Shown here piece after piece: positions 1 through 10,335 of a stretch of 33,630 nt of DNA (positions are counted from its first letter, which is position 1; each line of letters begins with the position of its first letter). A program made the translations under genes and the position numbers. The notes beneath the pieces were generated by a model. The model searched no databases. It had not been told where the DNA came from and saw nothing but the letters and a program-made list of their open reading frames with translations. The stretch spans positions 1 to 33,630 of the forward strand of contig JABUSW010000344.1 in assembly GCA_021443885.1 (NCBI GenBank), read 5' to 3'. This stretch comes from Blautia sp. Lineage in GTDB: Bacteria; Bacillota; Clostridia; Lachnospirales; Lachnospiraceae.

Positions 1-219
1 GATATCGATTCCTTCAAAAATAATCTCACCATCCGTAGGCTCCTCCAGAAGATTCAGACTTCTCAGAAAAGTGGATTTTCCGGAACCGGAGGGGCCGATC
101 ACCACCATAACATCGCCTTTATTGATATCAACGGTTACGCCATCCAAAGCTTTGATAGCCCCCTTGTGATAATGCTTTTTCAGATCACGCACCTGAATCA
201 GTTTATCGTTTGTCGCCAT
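1..219 (-). CDS. Amino-acid ABC transporter ATP-binding protein (partial, C-terminus off the left edge)
   Basis: Reverse translation MATNDKLIQVRDLKKHYHKGAIKALDGVTVDINKGDVMVVIGPSGSGKSTFLRSLNLLEEPTDGEIIF; Walker A GPSGSGKST; overlaps the permease end. Confidence 0.93.
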   Translation of the reverse strand, partial: MATNDKLIQVRDLKKHYHKGAIKALDGVTVDINKGDVMVVIGPSGSGKSTFLRSLNLLEEPTDGEIIFEGIDI

Positions 220-988
220 GACTCATCCTCCTTTCAAAGTATGCGATCAGCTTCGAAGTCGGGAAACAGAGACAGAAGTAGATCAAGGTTGCAACCAGAA
301 GCGGTTCTATGATGACAAAGGTGGCGCCCTTTACCGCATTTACTGCAGACATGATATCCTGCACACCGATGGTGTAAGTAATGGCAGATTCCTTGATAAT
401 AACAACGAATTCATTTGCAATGGCAGGAAGGGTATTTTTCAATGCCTGAGGCAAAATGATGTACCGAAGATTCTGAAACTGTGAAAGCCCCAAAGAGCGG
501 GCAGCTTCTGTCTGTCCCCCATCGATGGACTGGATGCCGGCACGAATGATCTCACAAAGGTATGCACCGGAATTCATACCAAGAGCAACGACGCCCGGAA
601 AAAAACGGTTAAACTTAATGAATCCGAATAACGTGAATGCCGGAAGCTGGATGATTCCAAATACGCCGAAATAAATGATAAAGATCTGAACAATGACCGG
701 CGTGGAACGCAGGATTTCAACATAGGCGGTAGCTATAAATGCAAGCGGATTGAATCTTGAAATCGTCGCCAGCACGCCTTCGGTCTTATAATGTCCCTTG
801 CCGTCATAGGCAAGAAAGCGAAACGGCCGGAAATTCGACATGCGCATAATTGCAAGAATGAGGGCTATCACAAAACCAATTACCACGGTAAACAAGGATA
901 AAAGAACCGTAACGGCAAGACCTTGTTCAAACAGATCTGCATATGGTGCAATTCTGGAGAAATTTGACCACTTGATAAATGAGTCCAT
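203..988 (-). CDS. Amino-acid ABC transporter permease (HisM/GlnP family)
   Basis: ORF with BPD_transp_1-like EAARSLGLSQFQNLRYIILPQALKNTLPAIANEF motif; likely start at MDSFIKW rather than the longer ORF start. Confidence 0.92.
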   Translation of the reverse strand: MDSFIKWSNFSRIAPYADLFEQGLAVTVLLSLFTVVIGFVIALILAIMRMSNFRPFRFLAYDGKGHYKTEGVLATISRFNPLAFIATAYVEILRSTPVIVQIFIIYFGVFGIIQLPAFTLFGFIKFNRFFPGVVALGMNSGAYLCEIIRAGIQSIDGGQTEAARSLGLSQFQNLRYIILPQALKNTLPAIANEFVVIIKESAITYTIGVQDIMSAVNAVKGATFVIIEPLLVATLIYFCLCFPTSKLIAYFERRMSHGDKR

Positions 989-1080
989 AGGTTTTTCCTT
1001 TCCTGAAATAGAGGTGTTTACTAAAATTCCTCCCCATATCGGGGAGGAATTCATCATCATCGATCAGTATTTACGAACGT

Positions 1081-1917
1081 TTATTCTTCCGGAACAGAAC
1101 CATCTTCTGCCAGCAGACCTTCGTGTTTTTCACCGGAAGCAAGTTCATTTGCCTCTGCCACGAAGCTTTCCATAGAACCATCTTCCAGTGCAGATGCGAT
1201 CGCTTCATTTACTGCTGCAAGAAGCTCTTCGTTGCCCTTCTTCACACCAATAGCGGAACCTTCTACATCATATGGAACATCCATGATGATCTCCAGTTCC
1301 GGATAGTTTTTCTGATAACTCTTAGCAACATCTGTCTCGATAAATGCAACTTCCATCTTGCCGGCCAGAAGCTCACTGATGATATCCGTTACTTTCGGAA
1401 GCTGGATGATATCTGCATCCGGTGTATTTTCTGTAGCCAAAGCATACTGGATAGAGCCGGTCTGTGCACCAACCGAAATCTCCGGTTTGTTGACGTCTTC
1501 AAATGTCTTATATGTTTCTGCTTTTTCTGCAACCGTTACAAGGGACTGTCCGCCTTTGTAATACAGATCGGAGAAATCCATAGCGCCTTCACGATCCGGA
1601 TCCGGGGAAAGACCGGCCATACCGAGGTCCACATTTCCCATAGCCAGTTCACTGAGCACACCATCAAAGTCCATTGGAACGATCTCAAGCTCTAATTCCA
1701 GCTTCTCTGCGATATACTTTGCAAGCTCCATATCGAAACCGGCCAGTGTCGGAGTCCCGTCTTCTCCGATTGAATAGAACTCATACGGCGCAAAATCCGG
1801 ACTGGTAGCAACCGTAAGTGTACCAGGTGTTACCGTATCATAAGCCAATGCCGGTACAGCCATAGAAAGCGTCATTACAGTACCAAGGGCAATCGCTGCC
1901 AGTTATCTCATTTTCAT
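1081..1917 (-). pseudogene. Amino-acid ABC transporter substrate-binding protein; reading frame interrupted by in-frame TAA at codon 5 of the signal peptide
   Basis: RBS-like AGGAGGTTGTAAT then ATG AAA ATG AGA TAA CTG GCA GCG ATT..., encoding MKMR*LAAIALGTVMTLSMAVPALAYD followed by a full SBP_bac_3-type domain. Confidence 0.75.
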
Positions 1918-2002
1918 ATTACAACCTCCTGTTGATCATTTTTGTATAATTATACATCTCTTTGCATAAATATACTTCATTGTATCATGAATCCGCAAAA
2001 AA

Positions 2003-2410
2003 TCAAGATTTTTTCAATTCGTTGTAGCAATATTTGATAATGGCCTTCCGGGTGATGATTCCGATAAAGAAACCCTGGTCATCCACAACCGGAACAAAAT
2101 TCTGGTTGATAGCACGATCCAGAAGGCTTTCCATATCTGCATCGATGGATACGGCTTTGTAATTGCTTCGTTTCGGAATTGCGGATATGGATACGTCTTC
2201 CGTTGTCCTGAGATCCGGAAACTCCATCCGTTTCAGACTCCAGAGAATATCGCCTTCCGAAATGATCCCCATGTATTTTCCTTCATTACTCAAGATGGGA
2301 ATACAGGAGAATTTCCGGTTTTCCATTTTCTCCATAGTCTGGCGAAGCGTCTCATCTTCATAGATATAAGCGATCTCACTTTTTGGAATCAGAAAAAATA
2401 AAATGTTCAA
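2003..2410 (-). CDS. CBS-domain (tandem) protein
   Basis: 135 aa ORF with two CBS-like repeats (FSCIPILSNEGKYMGIISEGDIL; NFVPVVDDQGFFIGIITRKAII). Confidence 0.85.
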   Translation of the reverse strand: MNILFFLIPKSEIAYIYEDETLRQTMEKMENRKFSCIPILSNEGKYMGIISEGDILWSLKRMEFPDLRTTEDVSISAIPKRSNYKAVSIDADMESLLDRAINQNFVPVVDDQGFFIGIITRKAIIKYCYNELKKS

Positions 2411-2442
2411 GAAAAAACCCCCTAAATGATCGGGACTTTTTA
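2411..2442 (-). terminator. Putative Rho-independent terminator downstream of asnA
   Basis: Minus strand AAAAAGTCCC-gatcattta-GGGGGTTTTTT. Confidence 0.55.
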
Positions 2443-3450
2443 TTATAGAAGCTGAAGTCCCTTTGCTGCTGCCTCATCCAGAACATCCTGCGGCCAAAGA
2501 GATACATGAACCTCTCCAATATGAGCTTTTCTTAAGAAGAACATACAGATACGGGACTGGCCGATACCTCCGCCGATCGTATAAGGAAGTTCTTTGTTCA
2601 GAATGGATTTCTGGAAATCAAGTTCGCGGCGATCATCACAGCCTGCTTCTGTCAGCTGTGCATCCAGTGCATCTTCATCTACACGAACACCCATGGAAGA
2701 GAGCTCTAACGCAATATCAAGAACCGGGTAATAGACGAGGATATCTCCATTCAATTCCCAGTCATCATAGTCCGGGGCACGTCCATCATGACGTTCTCCA
2801 TTACTGAGCAGTTTTCCGACCTGCATCACAAAAGCAGCACCGTGTTCTTTTACAAATTGGTATTCACGTTCCTTTGGAGTTGTACCGGGATACATATCCA
2901 CGAGTTCCTGTGTCGTTACAAATGTGATCTCGCGAGGAAGGAATTCTTCGATGTAATCATACTGAACAGCCATGAATTTCTCGGTTTTACGCAATGCACT
3001 GTAGATTGCACGAACAGTTTCTTTCAGAGTTTCAACCGTACGTTCTTCTTTGTAAATGATCTTCTCCCAGTCCCACTGGTCCACATATACCGAATGAATA
3101 TTGTCAACATCCTCGTCTCTGCGAATCGCTACCATGTCGGTATAAAGTCCTTCTCCATGGGAAAACCCATATTTCTTCAGGGCATATCTTTTCCATTTTG
3201 CCAGAGAATGAACGATTTCTGCGTTTGAAATCTGATCTTTGATGTCAAAGCTTACCGGACGTTCCACACCATTTAAGTTATCGTTAAGACCGGATGCCGG
3301 ATTCACGAAGATCGGTGCAGAAACCCGAAGCAGATTCAGCTTTTGCGCAAGAGTCTGCTGAAAAAAGTCTTTGACGGTTTTGATGGCTACCTGTGTATCA
3401 TGCAGATTCAGATCTGCCTGGTAGCCTTCCGGAATGTACATTCTTTCCAT
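2443..3450 (-). CDS. asnA: Aspartate--ammonia ligase (asparagine synthetase A)
   Basis: MERMYIPEGYQADLNLHDTQVAIKTVKDFFQQTLAQKLNLLRVSAPIFV...GGGIGQSRICMFFL, AsnA-typical; start at 3450 rather than the longer ORF start. Confidence 0.95.
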   Translation of the reverse strand: MERMYIPEGYQADLNLHDTQVAIKTVKDFFQQTLAQKLNLLRVSAPIFVNPASGLNDNLNGVERPVSFDIKDQISNAEIVHSLAKWKRYALKKYGFSHGEGLYTDMVAIRRDEDVDNIHSVYVDQWDWEKIIYKEERTVETLKETVRAIYSALRKTEKFMAVQYDYIEEFLPREITFVTTQELVDMYPGTTPKEREYQFVKEHGAAFVMQVGKLLSNGERHDGRAPDYDDWELNGDILVYYPVLDIALELSSMGVRVDEDALDAQLTEAGCDDRRELDFQKSILNKELPYTIGGGIGQSRICMFFLRKAHIGEVHVSLWPQDVLDEAAAKGLQLL

Positions 3451-3512
3451 AATAATCTCCTCTTTGTGGGTATGTAAAACGAAAAAACCCACCTGTTTTT
3501 TCAATACGCTAT

Positions 3513-3541
3513 AGTATAACATGCTTTCCCCGAAAAGGCAA
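3513..3541 (-). promoter_or_regulatory. Putative sigmaA promoter for asnA
   Basis: Minus strand TTGCCT - 17 bp - TATACT (-35 at 3536-3541, -10 at 3513-3518). Confidence 0.6.
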
Positions 3542-3604
3542 TTGCCAGGCGCCTTTGCCGCCTGTGAAAAACCTGTGAAAAACAGGTTCCCTGCCTTTGG
3601 TCTT

Positions 3605-3919
3605 TCATAGCATTGGCAGGATACGTTCCACAATAAATACCGCAACACATGCGGTAATTGCAACAGTGAGCAGGCTTTTTTCAAAATATGCTGCTATGAC
3701 AGCAGACGCAAACCCAACAGCAGCCGATATCACACTGGAGGTTGCAGACAGAATTGCCGGAAATGTCATAGATGCCAGGCACGCATAAGGTACATAGTAC
3801 AGAAATGATTTTATGTAAGGACTGGTAATCTCTTTTCTGGCCAGGACCATAGGCAGCATTCGGATCAGATACGTTACCCCTGCCATTACCAGAATATAAA
3901 TATATACGTTATGGCCCAT
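3605..3919 (-). CDS. azlD: AzlD-family branched-chain amino-acid transport protein
   Basis: 104 aa hydrophobic ORF directly downstream of AzlC-like ORF; TYLIRMLPMVLARK motif. Confidence 0.85.
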   Translation of the reverse strand: MGHNVYIYILVMAGVTYLIRMLPMVLARKEITSPYIKSFLYYVPYACLASMTFPAILSATSSVISAAVGFASAVIAAYFEKSLLTVAITACVAVFIVERILPML

Positions 3920-3921
3920 TC

Positions 3922-4629
3922 TTAAGCGCCCTCCTCTTCTTTTACAGGTGCTGCCGCAGCCGCGATCCCGGCCACCAGAAGTGTCGTGATGATAATGACA
4001 AAACCGGAAGTCACCCGGTTCAGAAGCGGAACTACTTTAAACATTGTACTGATGAACATCGCTCCCAGCACAACCCCAAAAACCGGTCTGCTTTTCCTGG
4101 ATGCCGGAACAATGATGGCGATAAACATTCCGTAAATGGCAACGCTTAACGCACTCATCAGATAATCCGGCAGAATGCTTCCAAAGAATGCCCCCAATAC
4201 CGTACCAAGTGTCCAACCCGGAATCCCCATGCACATGGCACCATAATTATAAAAAGGGTTGATCCTGCCGGACTGACTGGCACTGATTCCGAATATTTCA
4301 TCCGTTATTCCAAACGCAACCAGGAAGCGATGTCCCCATGGTTTGTCCCGCATCAGCTTCTGTCCAAGAGAAAAAGACATCAGACAATACCGCAGGTTAA
4401 TGATCAGCTGCGTCAATGCCATCTCCCAATAAGAACCGCCTGCAACGATAATCTCTAATCCTGCAAATTGTCCGGCAGAAGTAAGATTTGTCAAAGAGAT
4501 CAGGCCTGCCTGCCATACCGTCAGTCCACCGGCTGCCGCCATCATACCAAAGGCAAAGGATACTGCAAAATACCCGAGACCAATGGGAATTCCATCCTTC
4601 AGCCCTTTCTTAAAGCTTTCACCATTCAT
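3922..4629 (-). CDS. azlC: AzlC-family branched-chain amino-acid permease
   Basis: FKKGLKDGIPIGLGYFAVSFAFGMMAAAGGLT...SLTNLTSAGQFAGLEII typical of AzlC; likely start MNGESFKKG. Confidence 0.9.
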   Translation of the reverse strand: MNGESFKKGLKDGIPIGLGYFAVSFAFGMMAAAGGLTVWQAGLISLTNLTSAGQFAGLEIIVAGGSYWEMALTQLIINLRYCLMSFSLGQKLMRDKPWGHRFLVAFGITDEIFGISASQSGRINPFYNYGAMCMGIPGWTLGTVLGAFFGSILPDYLMSALSVAIYGMFIAIIVPASRKSRPVFGVVLGAMFISTMFKVVPLLNRVTSGFVIIITTLLVAGIAAAAAPVKEEEGA

Positions 4630-4660
4630 GCCCAAACCGCTTTCCTTTCTTCTATCAGAT

Positions 4661-5896
4661 TCATACAACACGGGTATAATACTCTCTTGGCACTCTTGCT
4701 TTTACGGCAATACCTTCTCCAAGATATTCTTCCGATATCAGTTGTCCGTGCTCCCGGATCAGCTGGATCTTCCCCGCTTCCTGATAAGGAAATATCCGTT
4801 CAATGTATATCTGACCGTCCAGCAGAAGCTCCGATAATTCCGCTTTTACCGCTTCCAGACCGGCTCCGGTCTTTGCAGAGATCTTCAACGTTTTGTCCGC
4901 ACGATGATCCCGGATCTGTCCGTCTGCTGCCAGATCCTGCTTATTCAACAAAGTGATGATCTTTTTTCCGGATGCCCCCAACTCCTGCAGAGTTTCGTAA
5001 ACCACGTGCATCTGCATCTGTGCCTGGGGGTTTGCGGCATCTACTACGTGGATGATATAATCTGCGTATTTTGCCTCTTCCAGAGTACTTTTGAATGCTT
5101 CGATGAGATGATGCGGCAGTTTCCGGATGAATCCTACCGTATCGGTCAGCAGAATCTGCTGACCATCATCCAGATTCAGCAGTCTGGTAGTGGGGTCCAA
5201 CGTCGCAAAAAGCTTATCCTCCGACAGAACCTCTGAACCGGTCAGTTTGTTAAGAAGTGTAGATTTTCCTGCGTTTGTGTATCCTACGATCGCTGCTGTT
5301 TTCAGACTGCTTTTATTCCGATTGGTGCGAAGCAGTTCACGGTGCTTTTCCACCTGCAAAAGCTCCTGTTTCAAAGCAGATATACGATCCCGAATCAGTC
5401 GTCTGTCCATCTCCAGTTTCTTCTCCCCCGGGCCTCTGGTACCGATTCCGCCGCCCAGTCGTGACAAAGAAGCGCGCAGCCCTACCAGTCGGGATGCCCG
5501 ATATCGAAGCTGTGCCAGCTCAACCTGTATCTTTCCTTCGCTGGTAATTGCCCTGCCTGCAAAAATGTCCAGGATCAAAAGTGTTCGGTCCATCACTTTA
5601 CAGTCCAGTTCTCTCTCCAGATTGTTCATCTGCACCGGTGATAATTCGTCATCGCAGATCACACCCGTTGCTTCTGCCGCCAGGATCGCATTGCGTACCT
5701 CTTCGATTTTTCCTTTTCCGATATAAGAAGCCGGATGGACCCTTTCCCGATTCTGGATCACCTTGGCAACGGTAATCGCTCCTGCTGTGGACGCCAGTTC
5801 CTCCAGCTCATCGATCGATTCCTCTGTATCATCATTGTCATTTAATGAAACTCCGATAAGAATGACCCTTTCCTGAATTTCCTTTATTTCCTGCAT
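4661..5896 (-). CDS. hflX: GTPase HflX
   Basis: AIVGYTNAGKSTLLNKLTG, LTDTVGFIRKLPHHLIEAFKSTLEE, RLGGGIGTRGPGEKKLEMDRR motifs. Confidence 0.96.
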   Translation of the reverse strand: MQEIKEIQERVILIGVSLNDNDDTEESIDELEELASTAGAITVAKVIQNRERVHPASYIGKGKIEEVRNAILAAEATGVICDDELSPVQMNNLERELDCKVMDRTLLILDIFAGRAITSEGKIQVELAQLRYRASRLVGLRASLSRLGGGIGTRGPGEKKLEMDRRLIRDRISALKQELLQVEKHRELLRTNRNKSSLKTAAIVGYTNAGKSTLLNKLTGSEVLSEDKLFATLDPTTRLLNLDDGQQILLTDTVGFIRKLPHHLIEAFKSTLEEAKYADYIIHVVDAANPQAQMQMHVVYETLQELGASGKKIITLLNKQDLAADGQIRDHRADKTLKISAKTGAGLEAVKAELSELLLDGQIYIERIFPYQEAGKIQLIREHGQLISEEYLGEGIAVKARVPREYYTRVV

Positions 5897-5899
5897 CCT

Positions 5900-6961
5900 T
5901 TACTCTCCTCCGAGTCCGGTACGCGATTTCAGGAATACCAGCTCTTTCTCTGCCGCTGCATCTCCCGGAAATAATCGGTTGTATTCCGCCATCTTTTTCT
6001 GAGCGGTCTCATAATCCTGCATTCTTTCATAAACGACAGCTTCGTTGAACATCAGGCTTTGCAGTTCTTCTGTCGTTGCAATGTTTTTCCCGTTGCTGAT
6101 ATTCACCAATGCAGCTTCATAATTTCCATCCTGGATATCGCAAAGGGCAAGGCCATTGTAGCCTTTTGCTGAGCTTCCCTCTTCCGCAATGAACTGCTGA
6201 TACATCGCTCTGGAATTGGAAGCATCTCCCTGAGCCAGATACACCATCCCCAACAAAATCAACGCTTCTGTATTTCCTTTCTCGGAGGCAGTGATCAGAC
6301 ATTCTCTGGCATTGTCATAGTCATCCATATAGTAGTAGATCCGGCCTCTGTCGCAATAATCTTCTGCTGTTTTCGGCTGGGAAGACAAAGAAGCTTCCAG
6401 ATACTTCGTCCCATCCGCTTCCATTTCCCGTTCAAGATAGGCTTCATAGATATGAATCGCCGTTTCGTAAGACGGAGCGTCAGCATATGCTTTATCAAAA
6501 TAGCCCGCCGCCTCATCATAGGAGTCCATAAACAAAGCAACCTTTCCGGAAAGGTAATAGGTCTCTTTATTCATACCACCCAAATCCGCCAGATCCTGGC
6601 AGTCCACCATAGCCAGATCATACTGTTTCTGCTTCAATCGGGCTGTGGCTCTGTAGGCCAGAATGTCCCTTTTCAGAGAATCATTGATATCCTCGCAGCC
6701 AAGGGCGCTGTCAAAGTTCTCAATGGCTTTCTCGTAATCTCCCATTTCCAGCAATGCAATTCCGCAGCCTCGATATGACTGTGCCGGCATATAAGAATTC
6801 CGGATAGACTGTTGATACCCCTCAAGAGCATACTCGTATGCTTCCTGTTCCAGATCTTTCGCTGCCTGCTCATATACTTTTCTTAATTCATCGTCACAGC
6901 CGGTCAGCAATACTGTTCCAAAAACTGCTGCCAGCAACACCATTCTTTTCCAGATTTTCAT
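5900..6961 (-). CDS. TPR-repeat lipoprotein
   Basis: Signal peptide with lipobox LLTGC, then repeated TPR-like units. Confidence 0.85.
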   Translation of the reverse strand: MKIWKRMVLLAAVFGTVLLTGCDDELRKVYEQAAKDLEQEAYEYALEGYQQSIRNSYMPAQSYRGCGIALLEMGDYEKAIENFDSALGCEDINDSLKRDILAYRATARLKQKQYDLAMVDCQDLADLGGMNKETYYLSGKVALFMDSYDEAAGYFDKAYADAPSYETAIHIYEAYLEREMEADGTKYLEASLSSQPKTAEDYCDRGRIYYYMDDYDNARECLITASEKGNTEALILLGMVYLAQGDASNSRAMYQQFIAEEGSSAKGYNGLALCDIQDGNYEAALVNISNGKNIATTEELQSLMFNEAVVYERMQDYETAQKKMAEYNRLFPGDAAAEKELVFLKSRTGLGGE

Positions 6962-8043
6962 TTGTGATCCTCTTCGTCCTGAAGATTGCTGAGTTTCGCT
7001 GCCTGATCTGCCGCGATCAGGCTGTCTAGCAGCTCATCAATATCACCATTCATGATGGAGTCCAGTTTGTATAAAGTAAGTTTGATCCGATGATCTGTAA
7101 CACGACCCTGCGGGAAATTATAAGTTCTGATCTTCTCCGAACGATCTCCCGTACCGATCTGGCTTCTGCGAAGCTGTGCTTCTGCATCATGTGCTTTCTG
7201 CTGCTCGATATCATACAGCTTTGCCCGCAATAAAGCAAAGGCCTTCGCCTTATTCTGCAGCTGTGACTTCTCCGTCTGGCTATATACTACAATTCCGGTA
7301 GGGTAATGTGTCAGTCGTACAGCCGAATCGGTTGTATTGACACACTGTCCGCCGTTTCCGGAAGCACGCATAACATCGATCCTTATGTCTTTTTCATCAA
7401 TGACAACATCCACCTCTTCTGCTTCCGGCATTACCGCAACCGTAATGGTGGATGTATGGATCCGACCACCGGACTCTGTCTCCGGAACCCGCTGTACACG
7501 ATGCACACCGCTTTCGTATTTCAGTTTTGAGTAAGCTCCCTGACCGGTGATCATAAAGTTTACTTCCTTCATTCCGCCAATACCGATTTCGTCTACACTG
7601 ACAAGCTCGACTTTCCAGTGCTGCTTCTCAGCGTACTTCACGTAAAGACGATACATTTCCGCTGCAAACAACGCTGCTTCGTCTCCGCCTGCACCGGCCC
7701 GGATCTCCACGATTACATTTTTGTCGTCATTGGGGTCTTTCGGCAAAAGAAGAATCTTTAATTCCTGCTCCAGCTCCTCCACCTGCTTCTTTGCTGCGCT
7801 TAACTCTTCCTTCAGCATTTCACGCATCTCTTCATCCTTCTCATCTTCCAGCATGGAAAGACTGTCCTGGATCGTTTCTTTGCTTCTCTTATAAGCATTG
7901 TACGCTTCCACGATAGGAGTCAGGTCGCTTTGCTCCTTCATGATTTTCTGAAAATGAGCAGGATTATCCGTTACTCCCGGCTCTGCCAGTTCATTCATGA
8001 TCTCCTCATAACGAACCAGAAGATCTTCTAATTTATCAAACAT
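6958..8043 (-). CDS. prfA: Peptide chain release factor 1
   Basis: [31 protein letters not shown]; followed in operon order by prmC upstream. Confidence 0.97.
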   Translation of the reverse strand: MFDKLEDLLVRYEEIMNELAEPGVTDNPAHFQKIMKEQSDLTPIVEAYNAYKRSKETIQDSLSMLEDEKDEEMREMLKEELSAAKKQVEELEQELKILLLPKDPNDDKNVIVEIRAGAGGDEAALFAAEMYRLYVKYAEKQHWKVELVSVDEIGIGGMKEVNFMITGQGAYSKLKYESGVHRVQRVPETESGGRIHTSTITVAVMPEAEEVDVVIDEKDIRIDVMRASGNGGQCVNTTDSAVRLTHYPTGIVVYSQTEKSQLQNKAKAFALLRAKLYDIEQQKAHDAEAQLRRSQIGTGDRSEKIRTYNFPQGRVTDHRIKLTLYKLDSIMNGDIDELLDSLIAADQAAKLSNLQDEEDHK

Positions 8044-8060
8044 CTCACTTCTCCTCCAAT

Positions 8061-8975
8061 CTATTGCGGTAAAATATAGCAGGATTCGACTCCCTTGCTT
8101 TTCCTTCCAAAAGCAACCCGGTCGAGACCCGCCAGATCCTTTTCTGCCGTTACGTCTGTGAATCCATTTTCGATTAATATCCGGCAGACGTCTTCCCCCT
8201 GATCACAGCCAATTTCATAAACCAGCCACCCGCCTTCCTTCAGGTATTTCATTGCATTCCCTGTAATCTCACGGTAAAAATACAGACCATCTTCTTTCCC
8301 ATCCAAAGCCATGCGTGGATCATGCAGACGCACTTCTTCCATTAATGTATGGATCTCTCCGCTTGCAATATACGGCGGATTCGATATCAGCATATCATAA
8401 ACCGGCTGTTCTATGCCACTTTTTCCGCAAAAGAAATCACTGTCAAACAAATCACTTTGCACAAACCGTGCTCTGTCCCCTGTCTTACACAAGGCCGCAT
8501 TTCGCCTTGCGACAGCAAGCGCCGGTTCGGAGATATCCACTCCGATTCCAGTGGCTTTGGCCTTCTCACACAGCATGCTGAGCAAGATGCATCCCGAACC
8601 GGTACACATATCCAGAACCTCCGGCGCTTCTTCCTGATTCAGGAGCTGCAAAGCCTTCTCCACCACAATCTCCGTATCCTGTCTCGGAATGAGTACGTCT
8701 TCATTTACATAGAATTCCTGCCCCATGAAAAAAGCCTGGTGCGTCAGATGCTGCAGCGGGACATGCTTCGCCCTCCTTCCAATACATCTTAAATATCTCT
8801 GTGCAATATCCTGTTCCACCGGTTCTTCCATATGCGCCAGGTAGTATGCGCGGTTCCTTTTTGTCTCATATTCCAGAAGGAGCCAGGCATCCAGCCTGGC
8901 TTCCTCAATCCCTGCATTTTTCAGAGTGTTCATCCCATTTAGGAATAATTCCTGCAAAGTGTACTTACGCTTCAT
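8061..8975 (-). CDS. prmC: Peptide chain release factor N5-glutamine methyltransferase
   Basis: [36 protein letters not shown] motif. Confidence 0.95.
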   Translation of the reverse strand: MKRKYTLQELFLNGMNTLKNAGIEEARLDAWLLLEYETKRNRAYYLAHMEEPVEQDIAQRYLRCIGRRAKHVPLQHLTHQAFFMGQEFYVNEDVLIPRQDTEIVVEKALQLLNQEEAPEVLDMCTGSGCILLSMLCEKAKATGIGVDISEPALAVARRNAALCKTGDRARFVQSDLFDSDFFCGKSGIEQPVYDMLISNPPYIASGEIHTLMEEVRLHDPRMALDGKEDGLYFYREITGNAMKYLKEGGWLVYEIGCDQGEDVCRILIENGFTDVTAEKDLAGLDRVAFGRKSKGVESCYILPQ

Positions 8976-9933
8976 CCTGTACACCAAACTCCTCTTTCAG
9001 ATATGCTCTCCAGTCAAATACCGCTTCTACTGCCTTAATGGCAACCTCTGCCATATCCTCCGTCGGCTCCTTAGTCGTCAGCTTCTGCATTGCCATTCCA
9101 GGCTTGCTAAGAAAATTCGAGCATGCGTTATCGCTTTTTCCAGCCCACTGAATCATTTCAAAAGAAATACCGGCAACCACCGGTACCATCAGAAGCCTTC
9201 CAAAAAGCCGAACCCAATATACCGGTACCATGACAAACACAAAATGCATCACAATACTGACCATCATAACCAGAAACAGGAAGCTTGTTCCGCAGCGCTT
9301 GTGCAGTCTGGAACTCTTCATTACATTTTCTACCGTCAAAGGAAGTCCATTCTCAACGCAGTTAATGCATTTGTGCTCTGCCCCGTGATACATAAATGTC
9401 CTCTGAATATCCTTTGTTCTTGAAATCAGGAACATATAGCCGGCAAATAGCGCAAGCTTCACAAAAGCTTCCAGAATCGTAACAACAAATTCAGATGCTC
9501 CTACTTTCCGGCAAAGACTGGCAAGCGCATAGGGAAGCAGCATGAATAACGCAATGGAAGCAACGATGGAGAGCGCAACCGTTCCATAAAGCAGCCACTT
9601 GAATAAACGATCTTCCTTCTCCTTTTTTTTGGCGCGCTCCTCCTCTGTCAATCGTTCATTTTTCCTTCGTTCCTCTTCATCCTCTTCCTCTCCAACGATC
9701 TCAGCGGAATACATCAGACACCTGGTTCCTGTAACCAGTGAATCGATAAAGCTTACAATGCCGCGAATAATTGGTTTCTTAAGAATCGGACTGTTTCCAA
9801 AAATGCATTTGTAATCATCGACTTTCAATTCGATTTCTTGATCCGGGCGGCGAACTGCGATGGAATACTTGTCCTTGTGACGCATCATGATCCCTTCCAT
9901 TACCGCCTGCCCACCAATGTTAGATGGTTTCAT
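8965..9933 (-). CDS. DUF1385 family membrane protein (YqhQ-like)
   Basis: GGQAVMEGIMMRHKDKYSIAVRRPD ... YHGAEHKCINCVENG typical DUF1385; likely start MKPSNIGG. Confidence 0.9.
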   Translation of the reverse strand: MKPSNIGGQAVMEGIMMRHKDKYSIAVRRPDQEIELKVDDYKCIFGNSPILKKPIIRGIVSFIDSLVTGTRCLMYSAEIVGEEEDEEERRKNERLTEEERAKKKEKEDRLFKWLLYGTVALSIVASIALFMLLPYALASLCRKVGASEFVVTILEAFVKLALFAGYMFLISRTKDIQRTFMYHGAEHKCINCVENGLPLTVENVMKSSRLHKRCGTSFLFLVMMVSIVMHFVFVMVPVYWVRLFGRLLMVPVVAGISFEMIQWAGKSDNACSNFLSKPGMAMQKLTTKEPTEDMAEVAIKAVEAVFDWRAYLKEEFGVQDEA

Positions 9934-9952
9934 AGGGAATCTCCTGTTCATT

Positions 9953-9985
9953 AAAAAGAAAGGTTGGGGTTTGCCAACCTCAACC
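9953..9985 (-). terminator. Rho-independent terminator downstream of rpmE
   Basis: Minus strand AGGTTGG-caaacc-CCAACCT-TTCTTTTT. Confidence 0.75.
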
Positions 9986-10008
9986 TTCTCTAGCATATAC
10001 AATATAAA

Positions 10009-10212
10009 TTATTTGCCCAAACCGTATTTCTTATTAAACTTATCAATACGTCCGCGAGCCTGTGCAGCTTTCTGCTGTCCTGTATAGAAAGGATGGCATT
10101 TGGAGCAGATTTCTACGTGGATATCTTTCTTTGTAGAGCCTGTTACAAATGTGTTGCCGCAGTTACAGGTCACAGTTGCCTGGTAATAATTCGGATGGAT
10201 TCCTTCTCTCAT
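10009..10212 (-). CDS. rpmE: 50S ribosomal protein L31 (Zn-binding CxC/CxxC type)
   Basis: [51 protein letters not shown] 10212 with GAGGTG RBS. Confidence 0.97.
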   Translation of the reverse strand: MREGIHPNYYQATVTCNCGNTFVTGSTKKDIHVEICSKCHPFYTGQQKAAQARGRIDKFNKKYGLGK

Positions 10213-10335
10213 TATTTTCACCTCTTTATTTCATATTCGTTTTTTTCTATTCACTTAAATCTATCGATTTATCAATTAAACAGCTCTATGATTATAGCAT
10301 AGGGTATTTTAAATTGCAACCTTCGTACACTATTT

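Noticed and set aside
3451-3684. N-terminal extension of asnA ORF
   Set aside because: Extends through the promoter and leader; AsnA homology begins at MERMYIPEGYQ.
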